Shown here piece by piece: positions 9,222 through 18,655 of a stretch of DNA of 64,000 nt. Each line of letters starts with the position of its first letter. Position 1 is the first letter of the stretch. Position numbers and translations under genes: made by a program. The DNA is from Plebeiibacterium marinum (GTDB taxonomy: Bacteria > Bacteroidota > Bacteroidia > Bacteroidales > Marinilabiliaceae). Where the stretch lies: the NCBI RefSeq assembly GCF_026013615.1, contig NZ_JAPDPI010000024.1:21744-85743 (forward strand), given 5' to 3'. Under the pieces are notes generated by a model. It saw only the letters and a list, made by a program, of their open reading frames with translations, did not search any database and was not told where the DNA came from.

Positions 9222-9797
9222 ATGATGGAAAATTCTCATGAAAATCATAGTTTTCTCGATTTTGCTTATCAGCTGTACAGAACTATGAAAACCAACGAGA
9301 TTAGTTTGGTTTATGAAGGGGAGGTAACACAAGATATTACAAAGACTTTTACTTCGTTAACCGAAAAGAGTTTAGCCAAAAGTGAAGAATCAAATGCGGT
9401 TCAGCGTAAGGTTTTTAATGTAATGGTTGAATGTTTACAAAATATCAGTAAACATGCAGATGCCCTTTCTGAAGAAGAAGATGAAAGAAGAGGAATTGTG
9501 ATGGTGAGTAAAGGTGACGATTGTTACAATATCATTACAGGGAATGTAATAAAGAACGGAAAAATTCCAGGATTAAAAGAAAACTTGGAGCAAGTAAATT
9601 CTCTTGATAAAAAGGGATTGTCCGATTTGTATAAAAAGCAGATGAAAGAAGGACGTATCTCTGATAAAGGAGGAGCCGGACTGGGTTTGATTGATATCGC
9701 AAAAAAAACCGGAAGTGAGCTAAGTTATCAATTTAAGAAGATTAGCGATGAAGTTTCTTTTTTCATCCTAACCTCAACAATTAGAAGAAATAATTAA
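9222..9797 (+). CDS. siaB: SiaB family protein kinase
   Basis: The 191-residue protein has the GHKL-type features of SiaB/SpoIIAB-like kinases: an N-box with E70, N74 and H78 in VECLQNISKHA, and a glycine-rich ATP-lid motif GGAGLGL at 150-156. In Pseudomonas aeruginosa, SiaB phosphorylates SiaC and SiaA reverses this. Here the phosphatase gene lies 24 bases upstream and the SiaC-like gene 25 bases downstream, the same functional trio in the same order. Soluble; no membrane segment. Confidence 0.85.
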   Translation: MMENSHENHSFLDFAYQLYRTMKTNEISLVYEGEVTQDITKTFTSLTEKSLAKSEESNAVQRKVFNVMVECLQNISKHADALSEEEDERRGIVMVSKGDDCYNIITGNVIKNGKIPGLKENLEQVNSLDKKGLSDLYKKQMKEGRISDKGGAGLGLIDIAKKTGSELSYQFKKISDEVSFFILTSTIRRNN

Positions 9798-9822
9798 ACA
9801 CCAATAAATAAAATAATCGATT

Positions 9823-10203
9823 ATGGAAGTTATCAATATTCAGGGAACAGATGATACTCCTAACGTAATTCTTGATAAGAATAATAACAAGTTTGAAATT
9901 TCAGGGCGCTCTTTGCCTGAAGATGTAAATATGTTTTACGAGCCAATAATGGATTGGATTGATGGATATGCAGAGGCTCCTAATGAAAAAACAGAGTTTA
10001 ACTTCAAACTTGAGTATTTTAATACGGCATCATCAAAAATCATCTTGGATATCTTACTTAAATTTGAAGAGATCGTAGAGAGTGGTCATGATGTAAAAAT
10101 AAAATGGCATTATCACGAAGAAGAGGAAGATATGCTTGAAGCAGGTGAAGAATATGCTGATATAGTAGAAATTCCATTTGAATACGAAGCTTATACAGAC
10201 TAA
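9823..10203 (+). CDS. siaC: SiaC family (DUF1987) regulatory phosphoprotein
   Basis: The 126-residue acidic protein has the SiaC/DUF1987 pattern: an N-terminal INIQGTDDTPNV, the SGRSLPEDV turn, DWIDGY, and the signature YFNTASSKIILDIL. The threonine of that signature is residue 68, which matches in context the T68 that SiaB phosphorylates in Pseudomonas SiaC. An acidic tail ends the protein. In the known system, unphosphorylated SiaC binds and activates a diguanylate cyclase. No GGDEF protein is encoded nearby; the next gene is an ABC transporter, so the effector may differ. Confidence 0.88.
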   Translation: MEVINIQGTDDTPNVILDKNNNKFEISGRSLPEDVNMFYEPIMDWIDGYAEAPNEKTEFNFKLEYFNTASSKIILDILLKFEEIVESGHDVKIKWHYHEEEEDMLEAGEEYADIVEIPFEYEAYTD

Positions 10204-10237
10204 GTATAAGTTTAAAAGTTGTTGCAAATAAAAACTT

Positions 10238-13200
10238 ATGAGTGAAGAGATATTAAAAGCCCTGATGCAATTGTTTGGCCTGATTGCTAAACAAGATGAG
10301 GGTGTACAAGAAAGTGAAATAGAGTTTGTTAAAAACTTTTTGAAACAACAGTTAACTGCAGAGGCTGTTGATGAATATTTTGCATTGTTTCAGAAGCACT
10401 CAAAAGATAAAAGGAACAGCAACCCAAAAGAAGAAGGCAAGGTACAACTTACTTCGATGAAGGATTCCGTTCGTATTATCGGAATTTGTAAAAAGATTAA
10501 TAAACAACTTAATAAGGAACAAAAAGTTGTTGTATTGGTTCGTATGTATGAGTTGGTTAATGCCGACCGTAAGTTTACGGACCAAAGGATGGCAATTATT
10601 AATACTGCTGCGGATGTATTTAAGTTTTCGGAAGAAGAAAAACGAAATATAGAGGCCTTTGTAATTAATGATGACCTGACAAAACTTGATATAGATAATG
10701 TTCTTGCTATTAATGCCAAAGCCAATGAAGGTAAGAACAGGGAACATATTAAGGCCAGTAAGCTTCATGGAAATATTGTAATTCTTAGAGTTAAGAGTGC
10801 TGATTTATATTTTTTGAGATATACCGGAGATCAGGATATCTTTTTGAATGGTCTTTTATTAAGTAATCGTAGAATATATCTTTTTCCCAAAGGGAGTTTT
10901 TTAAAACTGCCAGCCCGAGCACCAATTTACTATACTGATGTTGTTAGCAGGTTTATGACAGATGCTTCAACTCCAAAGATTTCCTATGTTGTAGAAAATC
11001 TTGGTTTCCAGTTTAAAAATGGAGGTATAGGATTACGTGATGTTAACCTTGCAGAAGAACATGGCCGCCTGATTGGTATTATGGGAGCCAGTGGTGCCGG
11101 AAAAACAACCTTGCTTAACGTTTTGTCAGGAACAGAAAATCCGAGTTCAGGAGAAGTGAGGATTAACGGTGCAAATCTTCATAAAGAAAAAGATAAGGTT
11201 GAGGGGGTTATAGGTTTAATTCCGCAAGATGATTTGTTAATTGAGGAATTAACTGTATTTGAAAATTTATACTATAATGCCAAACTTTGTTTTAAAGATA
11301 AAAATGAAGAAGAAATTACCCAGCTGGTAAATGATACTCTTCAGAGTTTGGGGCTATTTGAGAGAAGAAATCTAAAGGTGGGGTCACCCTTAAATAAAAT
11401 GATCAGTGGAGGTCAGCGAAAAAGGTTAAATATCGCTTTAGAACTTATTCGTGAGCCTTCAATTTTGTTTGTGGATGAACCTACATCCGGATTGTCTTCG
11501 AGGGATTCGGAAAATGTAATGAATCTTTTACGTGAGTTAACCTTAAAAGGTAAGCTTATATTTGTAGTAATTCACCAGCCATCTTCCGACATTTATAAAA
11601 TGTTTGATAAGATGTATATCCTTGATACAGGTGGTTATCCTGTTTATTACGGAAATCCAAGTGAATCACTCATTTATTTCAAGCGTTTAGATGCCCAGAT
11701 TAACAGTGAACAGGGTGAGTGCCCGCAATGTGGTAATTTAAATCCTGAGATGGTTTTTAACATTATTGATGCCAATGTTATAGATGAATATGGTAATTAC
11801 ACTAATAAGCGAAAAACTAGTCCTCAGGAATGGAATCAACATTACTTAAAAAATATTGAGATACCAAAACTGTCTGAGGTTGAAACCTCACCACCCAAGT
11901 CTTTAAATATTCCGGCATGGATTAAGCAGTTTCAGATTTATACTCTCAGGGATTTCTTTTCAAAAATTTCGAATAAGCAGTATATACTTTTAAACTTGCT
12001 GGAAGCGCCTATTCTTGGATTTATTTTGGCCTTTTTAATTCGGTATATTGTTGATCCCGAGTCTGATGTGTATATATTCAGGGATAATGAAAATATTCCT
12101 CCTTACATATTTATGGGGATAGTTGTATCCTTGTTTTTTGGCTTGATTGTAAGTGCCGAGGAGATTTTTAAGGATGCTAAAATTTTGAAAAGGGAAGCAT
12201 TTTTAAACCTTTCAAGATCCAGTTATTTGGTATCAAAGGTTTTGATCCTTTTTACTATTTCTGCAATTCAAATGGGCTTATTTGTAGGAGTGGCAAATAC
12301 TGTACTTGGTATTAAGGATATGTATTTTGATTTTTGGCTGGCATTGTTTTCTGTATCTGCATTTGCTAATATATTAGGATTGATATTATCCGCTTCATTT
12401 AATTCAATAGTTACCATTTATATTTTAATCCCGCTTGTGATGATTCCCCAAATGGTTTTAGGGGGAGCAATGTTTACTTTTGATAAACTCAACAGAGATA
12501 TTTCAAGTGCCGATAAAGTACCAATTGTTGCTGAATTTATGCCATCAAGATGGATTTATGAAGGATTGATGGTAGATCAGTTTAAGAACAATAAATTTCA
12601 AAAAGTATTTTTTGATGTAGAACAAGAAGAGAGTGCAACGGATTTTAAAGTAGTACACTATTTACCCGAATTAAGGGATGCCGCGGACGAATGTAAAAAG
12701 TATATCTCAGGTTCAGGATCAGAAGAAGAAAAGGAAGATTATATAAGCAATCTTGCCTTGTTGAAAAATGAAATTGGTAATGAAAACAGGCGGGTTAAGG
12801 ATATGCAGTTTGGTTATATTGACAAGCTCAAAGAAGGCTTGTTTGATATGGACGTATATAATGCCATGATTAAGCATCTTGATGCGTTGCATAAATATTA
12901 TTCCGATAAGTTTGTGGCAGCTACCAATAAAAAGGAAAAAATGGTGAACTATGCCATTTCTACCTATGGGAGGGAAAAGTTCAATGATTTAAAGGATACT
13001 TATATTAATGAAAGCATATCAGATATAGTAAGAAAAGTATTTGAGCAAAATGAAATCCTACGTGACGGCGACAAGCTGATACAGAACGTAGACCCAATTT
13101 ATAAGATGCCCGAACCTGACAATATAATTGGGTTTAGATCTCATTTTTTAGCTCCAAAAAAACATTTCGGGGGGCAGTTTTATGAGACCTTATGGTTTAA

Positions 13201-13306
13201 TATTATTATTGTTTGGATATTTACTATAATATTGTACGCAGTATTATATTTTGATTTATTAAGAAAGTCATTTAATGCCATCGGTGAATTAAAGAGGCTT
13301 AAATAG
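10238..13306 (+). CDS. ABCG-type ATP-binding/permease protein with N-terminal TerB-like region
   Basis: The protein is 1022 residues. An N-terminal acidic helical region (about 1-150) resembles TerB-like domains, followed by a linker. The ATPase domain (about 250-480) has Walker A GASGAGKTT at 283-291, a Q-loop in LIPQDD, the signature ISGGQRKR from about 389, Walker B ILFVDEP at 409-415 and the H-loop in VVIHQP. A CPQC motif follows (about 495). Several membrane segments lie at about 585-760, then a long soluble loop (about 780-980) and a last membrane helix (about 990-1012). The half-transporter order, ATPase before membrane, is ABCG-like. It starts 35 bases after the siaC-like gene. The substrate is unknown; it may be an effector of the partner switch. 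Confidence 0.85.
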   Translation: MSEEILKALMQLFGLIAKQDEGVQESEIEFVKNFLKQQLTAEAVDEYFALFQKHSKDKRNSNPKEEGKVQLTSMKDSVRIIGICKKINKQLNKEQKVVVLVRMYELVNADRKFTDQRMAIINTAADVFKFSEEEKRNIEAFVINDDLTKLDIDNVLAINAKANEGKNREHIKASKLHGNIVILRVKSADLYFLRYTGDQDIFLNGLLLSNRRIYLFPKGSFLKLPARAPIYYTDVVSRFMTDASTPKISYVVENLGFQFKNGGIGLRDVNLAEEHGRLIGIMGASGAGKTTLLNVLSGTENPSSGEVRINGANLHKEKDKVEGVIGLIPQDDLLIEELTVFENLYYNAKLCFKDKNEEEITQLVNDTLQSLGLFERRNLKVGSPLNKMISGGQRKRLNIALELIREPSILFVDEPTSGLSSRDSENVMNLLRELTLKGKLIFVVIHQPSSDIYKMFDKMYILDTGGYPVYYGNPSESLIYFKRLDAQINSEQGECPQCGNLNPEMVFNIIDANVIDEYGNYTNKRKTSPQEWNQHYLKNIEIPKLSEVETSPPKSLNIPAWIKQFQIYTLRDFFSKISNKQYILLNLLEAPILGFILAFLIRYIVDPESDVYIFRDNENIPPYIFMGIVVSLFFGLIVSAEEIFKDAKILKREAFLNLSRSSYLVSKVLILFTISAIQMGLFVGVANTVLGIKDMYFDFWLALFSVSAFANILGLILSASFNSIVTIYILIPLVMIPQMVLGGAMFTFDKLNRDISSADKVPIVAEFMPSRWIYEGLMVDQFKNNKFQKVFFDVEQEESATDFKVVHYLPELRDAADECKKYISGSGSEEEKEDYISNLALLKNEIGNENRRVKDMQFGYIDKLKEGLFDMDVYNAMIKHLDALHKYYSDKFVAATNKKEKMVNYAISTYGREKFNDLKDTYINESISDIVRKVFEQNEILRDGDKLIQNVDPIYKMPEPDNIIGFRSHFLAPKKHFGGQFYETLWFNIIIVWIFTIILYAVLYFDLLRKSFNAIGELKRLK

Positions 13307-13366
13307 TAACCTTTTTAAAGGTTTTAAGTATAACCTAATTATTTCGAAAATTAAAAAAAACCTATC

Positions 13367-14287
13367 ATGTTAAAGAAGTTATTGTACACTACGGCTATAT
13401 TAAGCGGAATTGTTTTGTTTTCTGCTTGTTCTGGCAATTCAGGAAAAAAGCAATCAGGTTCAGATGAATTTTCTATAGCAGATTCTGCTTTGGTTAGTGA
13501 TGCTCCTCTTGAGCTTTCGGAAGAAATTATTGGAGATGTAATTCAAAATATTTCTTCTCCGGTTGAGATGGCTGCATTGATTAAGCAATCGGGTGTTGAT
13601 TTTTCACAAAAGATTTTGAATAAGCCTGAAAAAATTAAAGATTATAATACAAGTTTTAAGAGGGCATTAAACTTAGGTGTGTTAAGTGCTGATTTAGGTT
13701 ATATTAATACTTTTGATAAAAATACTATCGTTGTTTCTTATTTATTAGGTATTAAAGAATTATCAGAGAGCATTAAAGTTGGTCAGTTTTTTGATTTTAA
13801 TTCGTTAAAAGAATTAGCAACCAATAGCAACAACCTGGATTCATTGATGGAAATATCTGTTTCTAGCTTTAATAAAATGGATTCTTACTTAAGAGAGCAA
13901 AAAAGGAGTAATGTTAGTACTTTAATTGTTACCGGAGCATGGATAGAGGGATTATACATAGCAGGTAATGTTATCCAACAGACAAAGGATTCAGAATTGA
14001 TTAACAGGATTGGTGAGCAAAAAGATATTATTGACATTTTATTAATTATTTTGAATAACTACAGCAAGGATCCAAATTTTGCAGAAATGGTAACTCGTAT
14101 GGAGCAGATTAAGCAAGCGTATGCTGGAGTTAAAATTACTACCGAATTTGGTGAACCTAAGAGAATTGAAAAGAATGGTACTTTAATAATAGTTCAGGAT
14201 GAGATTAGCCATGTAGAGATTTCTCAAGAGCAAATTGACGCAATTGTTAAAGAAATTTCCAGTCTTAGAGATTTTATCGTATCCTAG
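13367..14287 (+). CDS. Predicted lipoprotein of unknown function
   Basis: The 306-residue protein has a lipoprotein signal peptide ending in LFSAC, giving lipidated C21. After a short Gly/Ser linker it is mostly helical, with no motif I recognise. It lies 60 bases after the ABC gene on the same strand, so it may be the last gene of the signalling operon and act at the envelope. That link is inference from position. Confidence 0.75.
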   Translation: MLKKLLYTTAILSGIVLFSACSGNSGKKQSGSDEFSIADSALVSDAPLELSEEIIGDVIQNISSPVEMAALIKQSGVDFSQKILNKPEKIKDYNTSFKRALNLGVLSADLGYINTFDKNTIVVSYLLGIKELSESIKVGQFFDFNSLKELATNSNNLDSLMEISVSSFNKMDSYLREQKRSNVSTLIVTGAWIEGLYIAGNVIQQTKDSELINRIGEQKDIIDILLIILNNYSKDPNFAEMVTRMEQIKQAYAGVKITTEFGEPKRIEKNGTLIIVQDEISHVEISQEQIDAIVKEISSLRDFIVS

Positions 14288-14306
14288 ATAATATCGTATA
14301 AAGAAT

Positions 14307-14314
14307 TATCTTTG
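14307..14314 (+). promoter_or_regulatory. Candidate Bacteroidota -7 element
   Basis: TATCTTTG fits TAnnTTTG exactly and lies 34 bases before the ATG of the next gene, a typical distance. No clear TTTG -33 box was found about 20 bases upstream. Confidence 0.4.
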
Positions 14315-14348
14315 CATAGCTTTATTTAAGAAATAAAAAAATTGTAAC

Positions 14349-14807
14349 ATGAAGAAGATCTTAATATTATCTATATTATTCGTTTCATTTTTCGCTGTAA
14401 AAAGTAGTGCTCAATGTGGCGATAATTTGTTGAAGCAGGCTCTTAAAGAGATGGGTGATACACAGTATATGAAAGATTTTACTGTTGATTTGCAACAGGA
14501 AAAAAAAGATACTAAAACAGGATACGTAAAATATAGTGTAATACTTAATAGTAGGAGTCAATATAGATTTAATACCGTAAATGGTTTAGGTAATCCTGAA
14601 AAAGTAATTATGCAGCTTTATGATGGTGATAAATTGTTGTATAGTAATTTTGAAGGTGGCAAAATGTACAGTGCTTTTGAATTTTTGTGTAGGAAAACGA
14701 AAGTTTATAGTCTTGTTTTCTCTTTTAAAGGAGGAGCCGAAGGTTGCGCTAAAGGAGTAATGTCTTTGGTTAAACAATACACTGCTGCTGAAATTTCATC
14801 AATGTAA
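14349..14807 (+). CDS. Small secreted protein of unknown function
   Basis: The 152-residue protein starts with a signal peptide (about 1-21, ending in SSAQ). The mature part alternates polar and hydrophobic residues (VDLQQEKKDTKTGYVKYSVIL, then QLYDGDKLLYSNF), which suggests a small beta-rich fold. It has two cysteines late in the protein. I do not recognise the family. Its own promoter and the strong terminator right after it suggest a single-gene transcript. Confidence 0.7.
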   Translation: MKKILILSILFVSFFAVKSSAQCGDNLLKQALKEMGDTQYMKDFTVDLQQEKKDTKTGYVKYSVILNSRSQYRFNTVNGLGNPEKVIMQLYDGDKLLYSNFEGGKMYSAFEFLCRKTKVYSLVFSFKGGAEGCAKGVMSLVKQYTAAEISSM

Positions 14808-14833
14808 CAGTAGAAAATAAAATTATAGATTAA

Positions 14834-14858
14834 GGCGGTGGTTTCACCGCCTTTTTTT
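14834..14858 (+). terminator. Rho-independent terminator
   Basis: A perfect 7-base stem GGCGGTG/CACCGCC with a GTTT loop is followed by seven T. It ends the 14349-14807 transcript and separates it from the convergent oxidoreductase gene. Confidence 0.93.
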
Positions 14859-15843
14859 ATACCATTTCCCAACTATTACTTTTAGCCGACTTGAATATGG
14901 CATCAATTACTTTCATATTGTTTAATGTGTCTAAAAGTGAATTGTTTTCTATATCATTATTCTTAACTTTTTCAGAGAAAGCTTCAAACATCAATCCATA
15001 TTGGTCACAGATATCAAATTCAATCTCTCTTGTTCCCTGAGGTGAAGAAACTGTTATTGAAGATTTTGTGTCAACGTATGTGTTAAAGGGGACATGAATT
15101 TTAATGGATCCGGCAGTGGCTACAATTTCTACAGTTTGGTTAGGTTCACTCAATGTGGATACAGTAAATGACGAATGAATCCCATCAAAATCAAGAATTC
15201 CTGAAGTAAGTATGTCTGTTTTGGAAGTTTTATTTTCTTGCATAAGTGAAATAACCCTAATGGGTTCTTTGCTCGTTAAGAACCTTGCAGCAGAAATAGC
15301 GTAACAGCCAATATCCATTAAGGCACCACCTCCATATTCTTTAATATTTCTAATGTTTTCTGGGTTTGGATTGTTATAGGCAAATGATGTACGAATGTAC
15401 ATGATTTTACCCAATTGAGATGTTTTGATCAGATTTTGAGCATGAATCCAAAGAGGATGATATTTGTACATAAATGCTTCACACAATACAACTTTATTTA
15501 GTCGTGCATATTCCTCAGCTTCTTTAGCTTCTTCTGCATTAAGTGTCAAAGGTTTCTCGCAAAGAATATGTTTTCCGTGTTGGGCCGCTTCTTTGATCCA
15601 CTTTAGGTGTAAATGGTTTGGCAAAGGTATGTAAACAGCATCTATTTCTTCATCAGATAATAACTCTGAATAAGAATCATATTTTTTATTAATATGGAAC
15701 TTCTTTGCCAGTTCATCTGCTTTTTCCGGAGATCTGGATGCTATACCATATATTTCGCAATTATATGTTTGTTTTAACGGTAAAATAATGCGCTTAATAA
15801 GGTGGTTTGATACACCAAGTACTCCAATCTTAATTTTTGTCAT
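14857..15843 (-). CDS. Gfo/Idh/MocA family NAD(P)-dependent oxidoreductase
   Basis: The 328-residue protein has an N-terminal Rossmann strand IGVLGVSNHL. The family's sugar-binding EKP motif is in HILCEKPLTLNAEEA, and the C-terminal alpha/beta domain includes GGGALMDIGCYAISAARF. Such enzymes oxidise or epimerise sugars, inositols or related compounds; the substrate cannot be told here. It is the last gene of a minus-strand run from rdgB, 15 bases after the 909-residue protein. The TAA stop lies within the T-run of the opposing terminator. Confidence 0.87.
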   Translation of the reverse strand: MTKIKIGVLGVSNHLIKRIILPLKQTYNCEIYGIASRSPEKADELAKKFHINKKYDSYSELLSDEEIDAVYIPLPNHLHLKWIKEAAQHGKHILCEKPLTLNAEEAKEAEEYARLNKVVLCEAFMYKYHPLWIHAQNLIKTSQLGKIMYIRTSFAYNNPNPENIRNIKEYGGGALMDIGCYAISAARFLTSKEPIRVISLMQENKTSKTDILTSGILDFDGIHSSFTVSTLSEPNQTVEIVATAGSIKIHVPFNTYVDTKSSITVSSPQGTREIEFDICDQYGLMFEAFSEKVKNNDIENNSLLDTLNNMKVIDAIFKSAKSNSWEMV

Positions 15844-15858
15844 AAACTTCTCTTTATG

Positions 15859-18588
15859 CTATTCAATTCGATAATTGTAAAGGTAATTGTTATCGCCACC
15901 AACAATAAGGTTAAATTGGGTGCTTTCTGAGCTTAAAAATCCAATGCTAAATCTCGATCTTCCTTTTAAAGGAAAGTTCTTATATAAACTCCCATTGCCA
16001 TTAATCAGGTATATTTTTTGGTTTTGTTCGTCAAAAACACCAATTTTTTTATTGTTAGATGAAAATTGATATATATCAGCGGTTAATGATATATTACCAT
16101 CAAATTCTTTTGTAAAGATCTTTTTGCCTTTTTCTGAGTATAATGTAGCCTCATTATCTGTCAGTAATAGTATTTCATTTCCTGTTTTTTCGGAAATATC
16201 TGTGAAAGTAAAATAATGATCTTCCCTATTATTAAGAAGGTCAATTTTTGTTGTTAGGCCATTATTTAGGTCTATTATTCTGGCATTCCCTTCAATGTCG
16301 GAAGTAATAATAGATGTACTTCCGTATTCATAAAAAATACTATTGGCTCCTCTAATAAAATCTTCATTAATAGACACTCTGGACTTCCCTTTTCTATTCA
16401 GGATATAGTTTTTCTTATCGTCGGCAAATACGATAAAATCCTTATTGTTTAATCTGAAGTGTTGTATTGGTTGGGATATAAAGCCTTCTGTGGGCTTTGC
16501 TTTCCAGCCATTTAATATTTTCCCTGTTTTATCGTAAGCATACGTTCGTTTATCTTTACATGCAACAAAAATTCGGTAATTTCGGTTTTTGTCATAATCA
16601 AAAAGAGCAATGCCATTTGTTGCCTCATGGTTTAGGTTAATGGGATATTTTTCAACATGGTTTCCATTCCGGTCAAGTAAATAGATTTTCTCTTTTGTGT
16701 TGAAAAGGTATTGTAGTTTGTTATTTCTATAATAATCAATTTGATATATGGTACTAAGAATTTGGTTGTTTAATTTTTTTTGCCATAAAATTTTTCCATT
16801 ATTAGCAATTAAGTATAAGATATTTGATTTGTCCTGTACAAGGATTTCTTTTTCATTGGTATAATGATTGGTAACCAGCGTGGGTTTCTGGAAGATAGTG
16901 CTGTCAAGTCCACTCTGCCATATTGTTCTTGGTTCAGCTTCGCGCACAGGAAGGTGTTCAATTGAAATGTTTGTATATAAAAGTTCTTTTGCATTTGTAA
17001 TTTGGAAACCAACACCATAGAAATTGGATAAGGCTTCTTTTTGATCTTTGCCAGGGTTTAATAATTCAAAATTTGATATATTGGGAGCAATAGATGATAT
17101 TTTGGAGAAATCACAATAAACAAACATATTTTCTTTATAAGAAAAGTTTTCTGTGAATTGTTGGTAGTATTTGCTGTTGTAGATTGTCTTTTTTAACTCG
17201 TTGGAATAAATGACGGCTTTTAGTGTATTTATGCTATTGGCAAATACAATATAATTATCAATAAAGCAAAAGTATTTTGTTGGTATGGTAGGGAAAAAGT
17301 GGGCAAATATGTTTTGTATCCCCTCAAGTCCTTCTCCTTTATAAACCGGATAGGAAGTGTTACTGTCAATTTTATAGTTGTAAATTGGTTTAATTGGAAT
17401 GTTTGTAATTTTCTCGAGGTAATTTAGAGTTTTTGATTTACTAATCGTTTCAATAATTAATGTTTTGGCTTCATCATGGTTTGGTAAGTTGCTTGAGTTA
17501 TATAATAGGGCAAATTCATCACCTAAAAAGTTAAAAATATATTTTTCAAAATCAGAATTGCTATTAGTTACTGAAAGAATTCTGTTTTTATAATTGTCTA
17601 ATAGATTGTTAGTCTTTAAATAATTATGAAAATTTTCTTTGAATTTATTACTGTCATCAATGTTGTAACTTATAAAAAATGGGCAATTTGAGGGTATTAC
17701 CTTACTAATTTTTGAAGTAGAAGGATTTATATCTTTAAAAATTGTACTGAGCTTATTGTGTTCTTTTTCAGGGTATATAAATCCGTTGATATTAACAGTG
17801 TTGCTGTGTATATTTAGGTCTAGCTCTCCCCACTTTCCCATTTTTTTTATAAAAGCTAAATGTTTACTAGTACTTGTGTTAAATAGGGACTTAATAGCTT
17901 GAGGGATTTGTGATAAATTAATAAACAAGTTTATATCACTGCTGTTTCCTGCCGTTTTGTATAGTCTGAAAAAAGTATCATCGTTTATTAAAGAGAATTC
18001 AGTATCAAGCTGTCGTATCGATTTCTCAACAGTTAATGATGAGGGGCTAAAAATCAACAAACCATTATCAAAAGTAAAGAATAGTTCAATTTTATAATTA
18101 TTGTGTGTTAACTTATATATGTTGTTAGAATTGTATTTCCGGGTATTAATATCCCATGCATTTCCGTTCTCATTGATAAGATAGTTTATCAATTTTTTTT
18201 GTTCTGCTTTGTTACTTAATGAATAAGTAAACAAGGGTGAAAGGTTGTCTTTGCCTTCAGGATGAAGAGATATTGAAACAGGTTTATGTTTTAAAATGTT
18301 ATATATATCTTTGTTTTCTAATGTACTGTCAATGATAGAGATGGTATTGTAAAATTTCTGAAAAAAACTAAATTTTAATAAGTCATCTTTATAATTTATT
18401 TTTTCTTTTACCTGATTTGTAATTTTTTCAATATCATCAATTTTTATAATTAAACAAACGTCAGTTGGAATACCTTTAATGATGTTATTGTTTTTATAGT
18501 TTTTGTAATCGTGTAAAAAAAAGTAAGAATAAATTAATGCAATGCCTAGGATGGCACATATTGTTATAGTGAGAATTCGTTTATGCAT
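15859..18588 (-). CDS. Membrane-anchored protein with DUF3352-like N-terminal half and beta-propeller-like C-terminal half
   Basis: The protein is 909 residues. One N-terminal membrane segment (about 4-25) is followed by about 520 residues with repeated FxIDxYIVFANSIxxL-type motifs, like DUF3352 proteins. After about residue 560 come repeats such as KILWQKKLNNQILS and KTYAYDKTGKILNGW, which look like PQQ/WD-type propeller blades. It probably faces the periplasm. It lies 67 bases downstream of porZ on the same strand, so a link to the type IX secretion system or envelope is possible but not shown. No enzyme motif was seen. Confidence 0.65.
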   Translation of the reverse strand: MHKRILTITICAILGIALIYSYFFLHDYKNYKNNNIIKGIPTDVCLIIKIDDIEKITNQVKEKINYKDDLLKFSFFQKFYNTISIIDSTLENKDIYNILKHKPVSISLHPEGKDNLSPLFTYSLSNKAEQKKLINYLINENGNAWDINTRKYNSNNIYKLTHNNYKIELFFTFDNGLLIFSPSSLTVEKSIRQLDTEFSLINDDTFFRLYKTAGNSSDINLFINLSQIPQAIKSLFNTSTSKHLAFIKKMGKWGELDLNIHSNTVNINGFIYPEKEHNKLSTIFKDINPSTSKISKVIPSNCPFFISYNIDDSNKFKENFHNYLKTNNLLDNYKNRILSVTNSNSDFEKYIFNFLGDEFALLYNSSNLPNHDEAKTLIIETISKSKTLNYLEKITNIPIKPIYNYKIDSNTSYPVYKGEGLEGIQNIFAHFFPTIPTKYFCFIDNYIVFANSINTLKAVIYSNELKKTIYNSKYYQQFTENFSYKENMFVYCDFSKISSIAPNISNFELLNPGKDQKEALSNFYGVGFQITNAKELLYTNISIEHLPVREAEPRTIWQSGLDSTIFQKPTLVTNHYTNEKEILVQDKSNILYLIANNGKILWQKKLNNQILSTIYQIDYYRNNKLQYLFNTKEKIYLLDRNGNHVEKYPINLNHEATNGIALFDYDKNRNYRIFVACKDKRTYAYDKTGKILNGWKAKPTEGFISQPIQHFRLNNKDFIVFADDKKNYILNRKGKSRVSINEDFIRGANSIFYEYGSTSIITSDIEGNARIIDLNNGLTTKIDLLNNREDHYFTFTDISEKTGNEILLLTDNEATLYSEKGKKIFTKEFDGNISLTADIYQFSSNNKKIGVFDEQNQKIYLINGNGSLYKNFPLKGRSRFSIGFLSSESTQFNLIVGGDNNYLYNYRIE

Positions 18589-18655
18589 TGAGAGATATTA
18601 GTTTTGTTTTATACAAAAGTAATCTGCTAAAATGTAAAATAAAAATGGAACTGTT

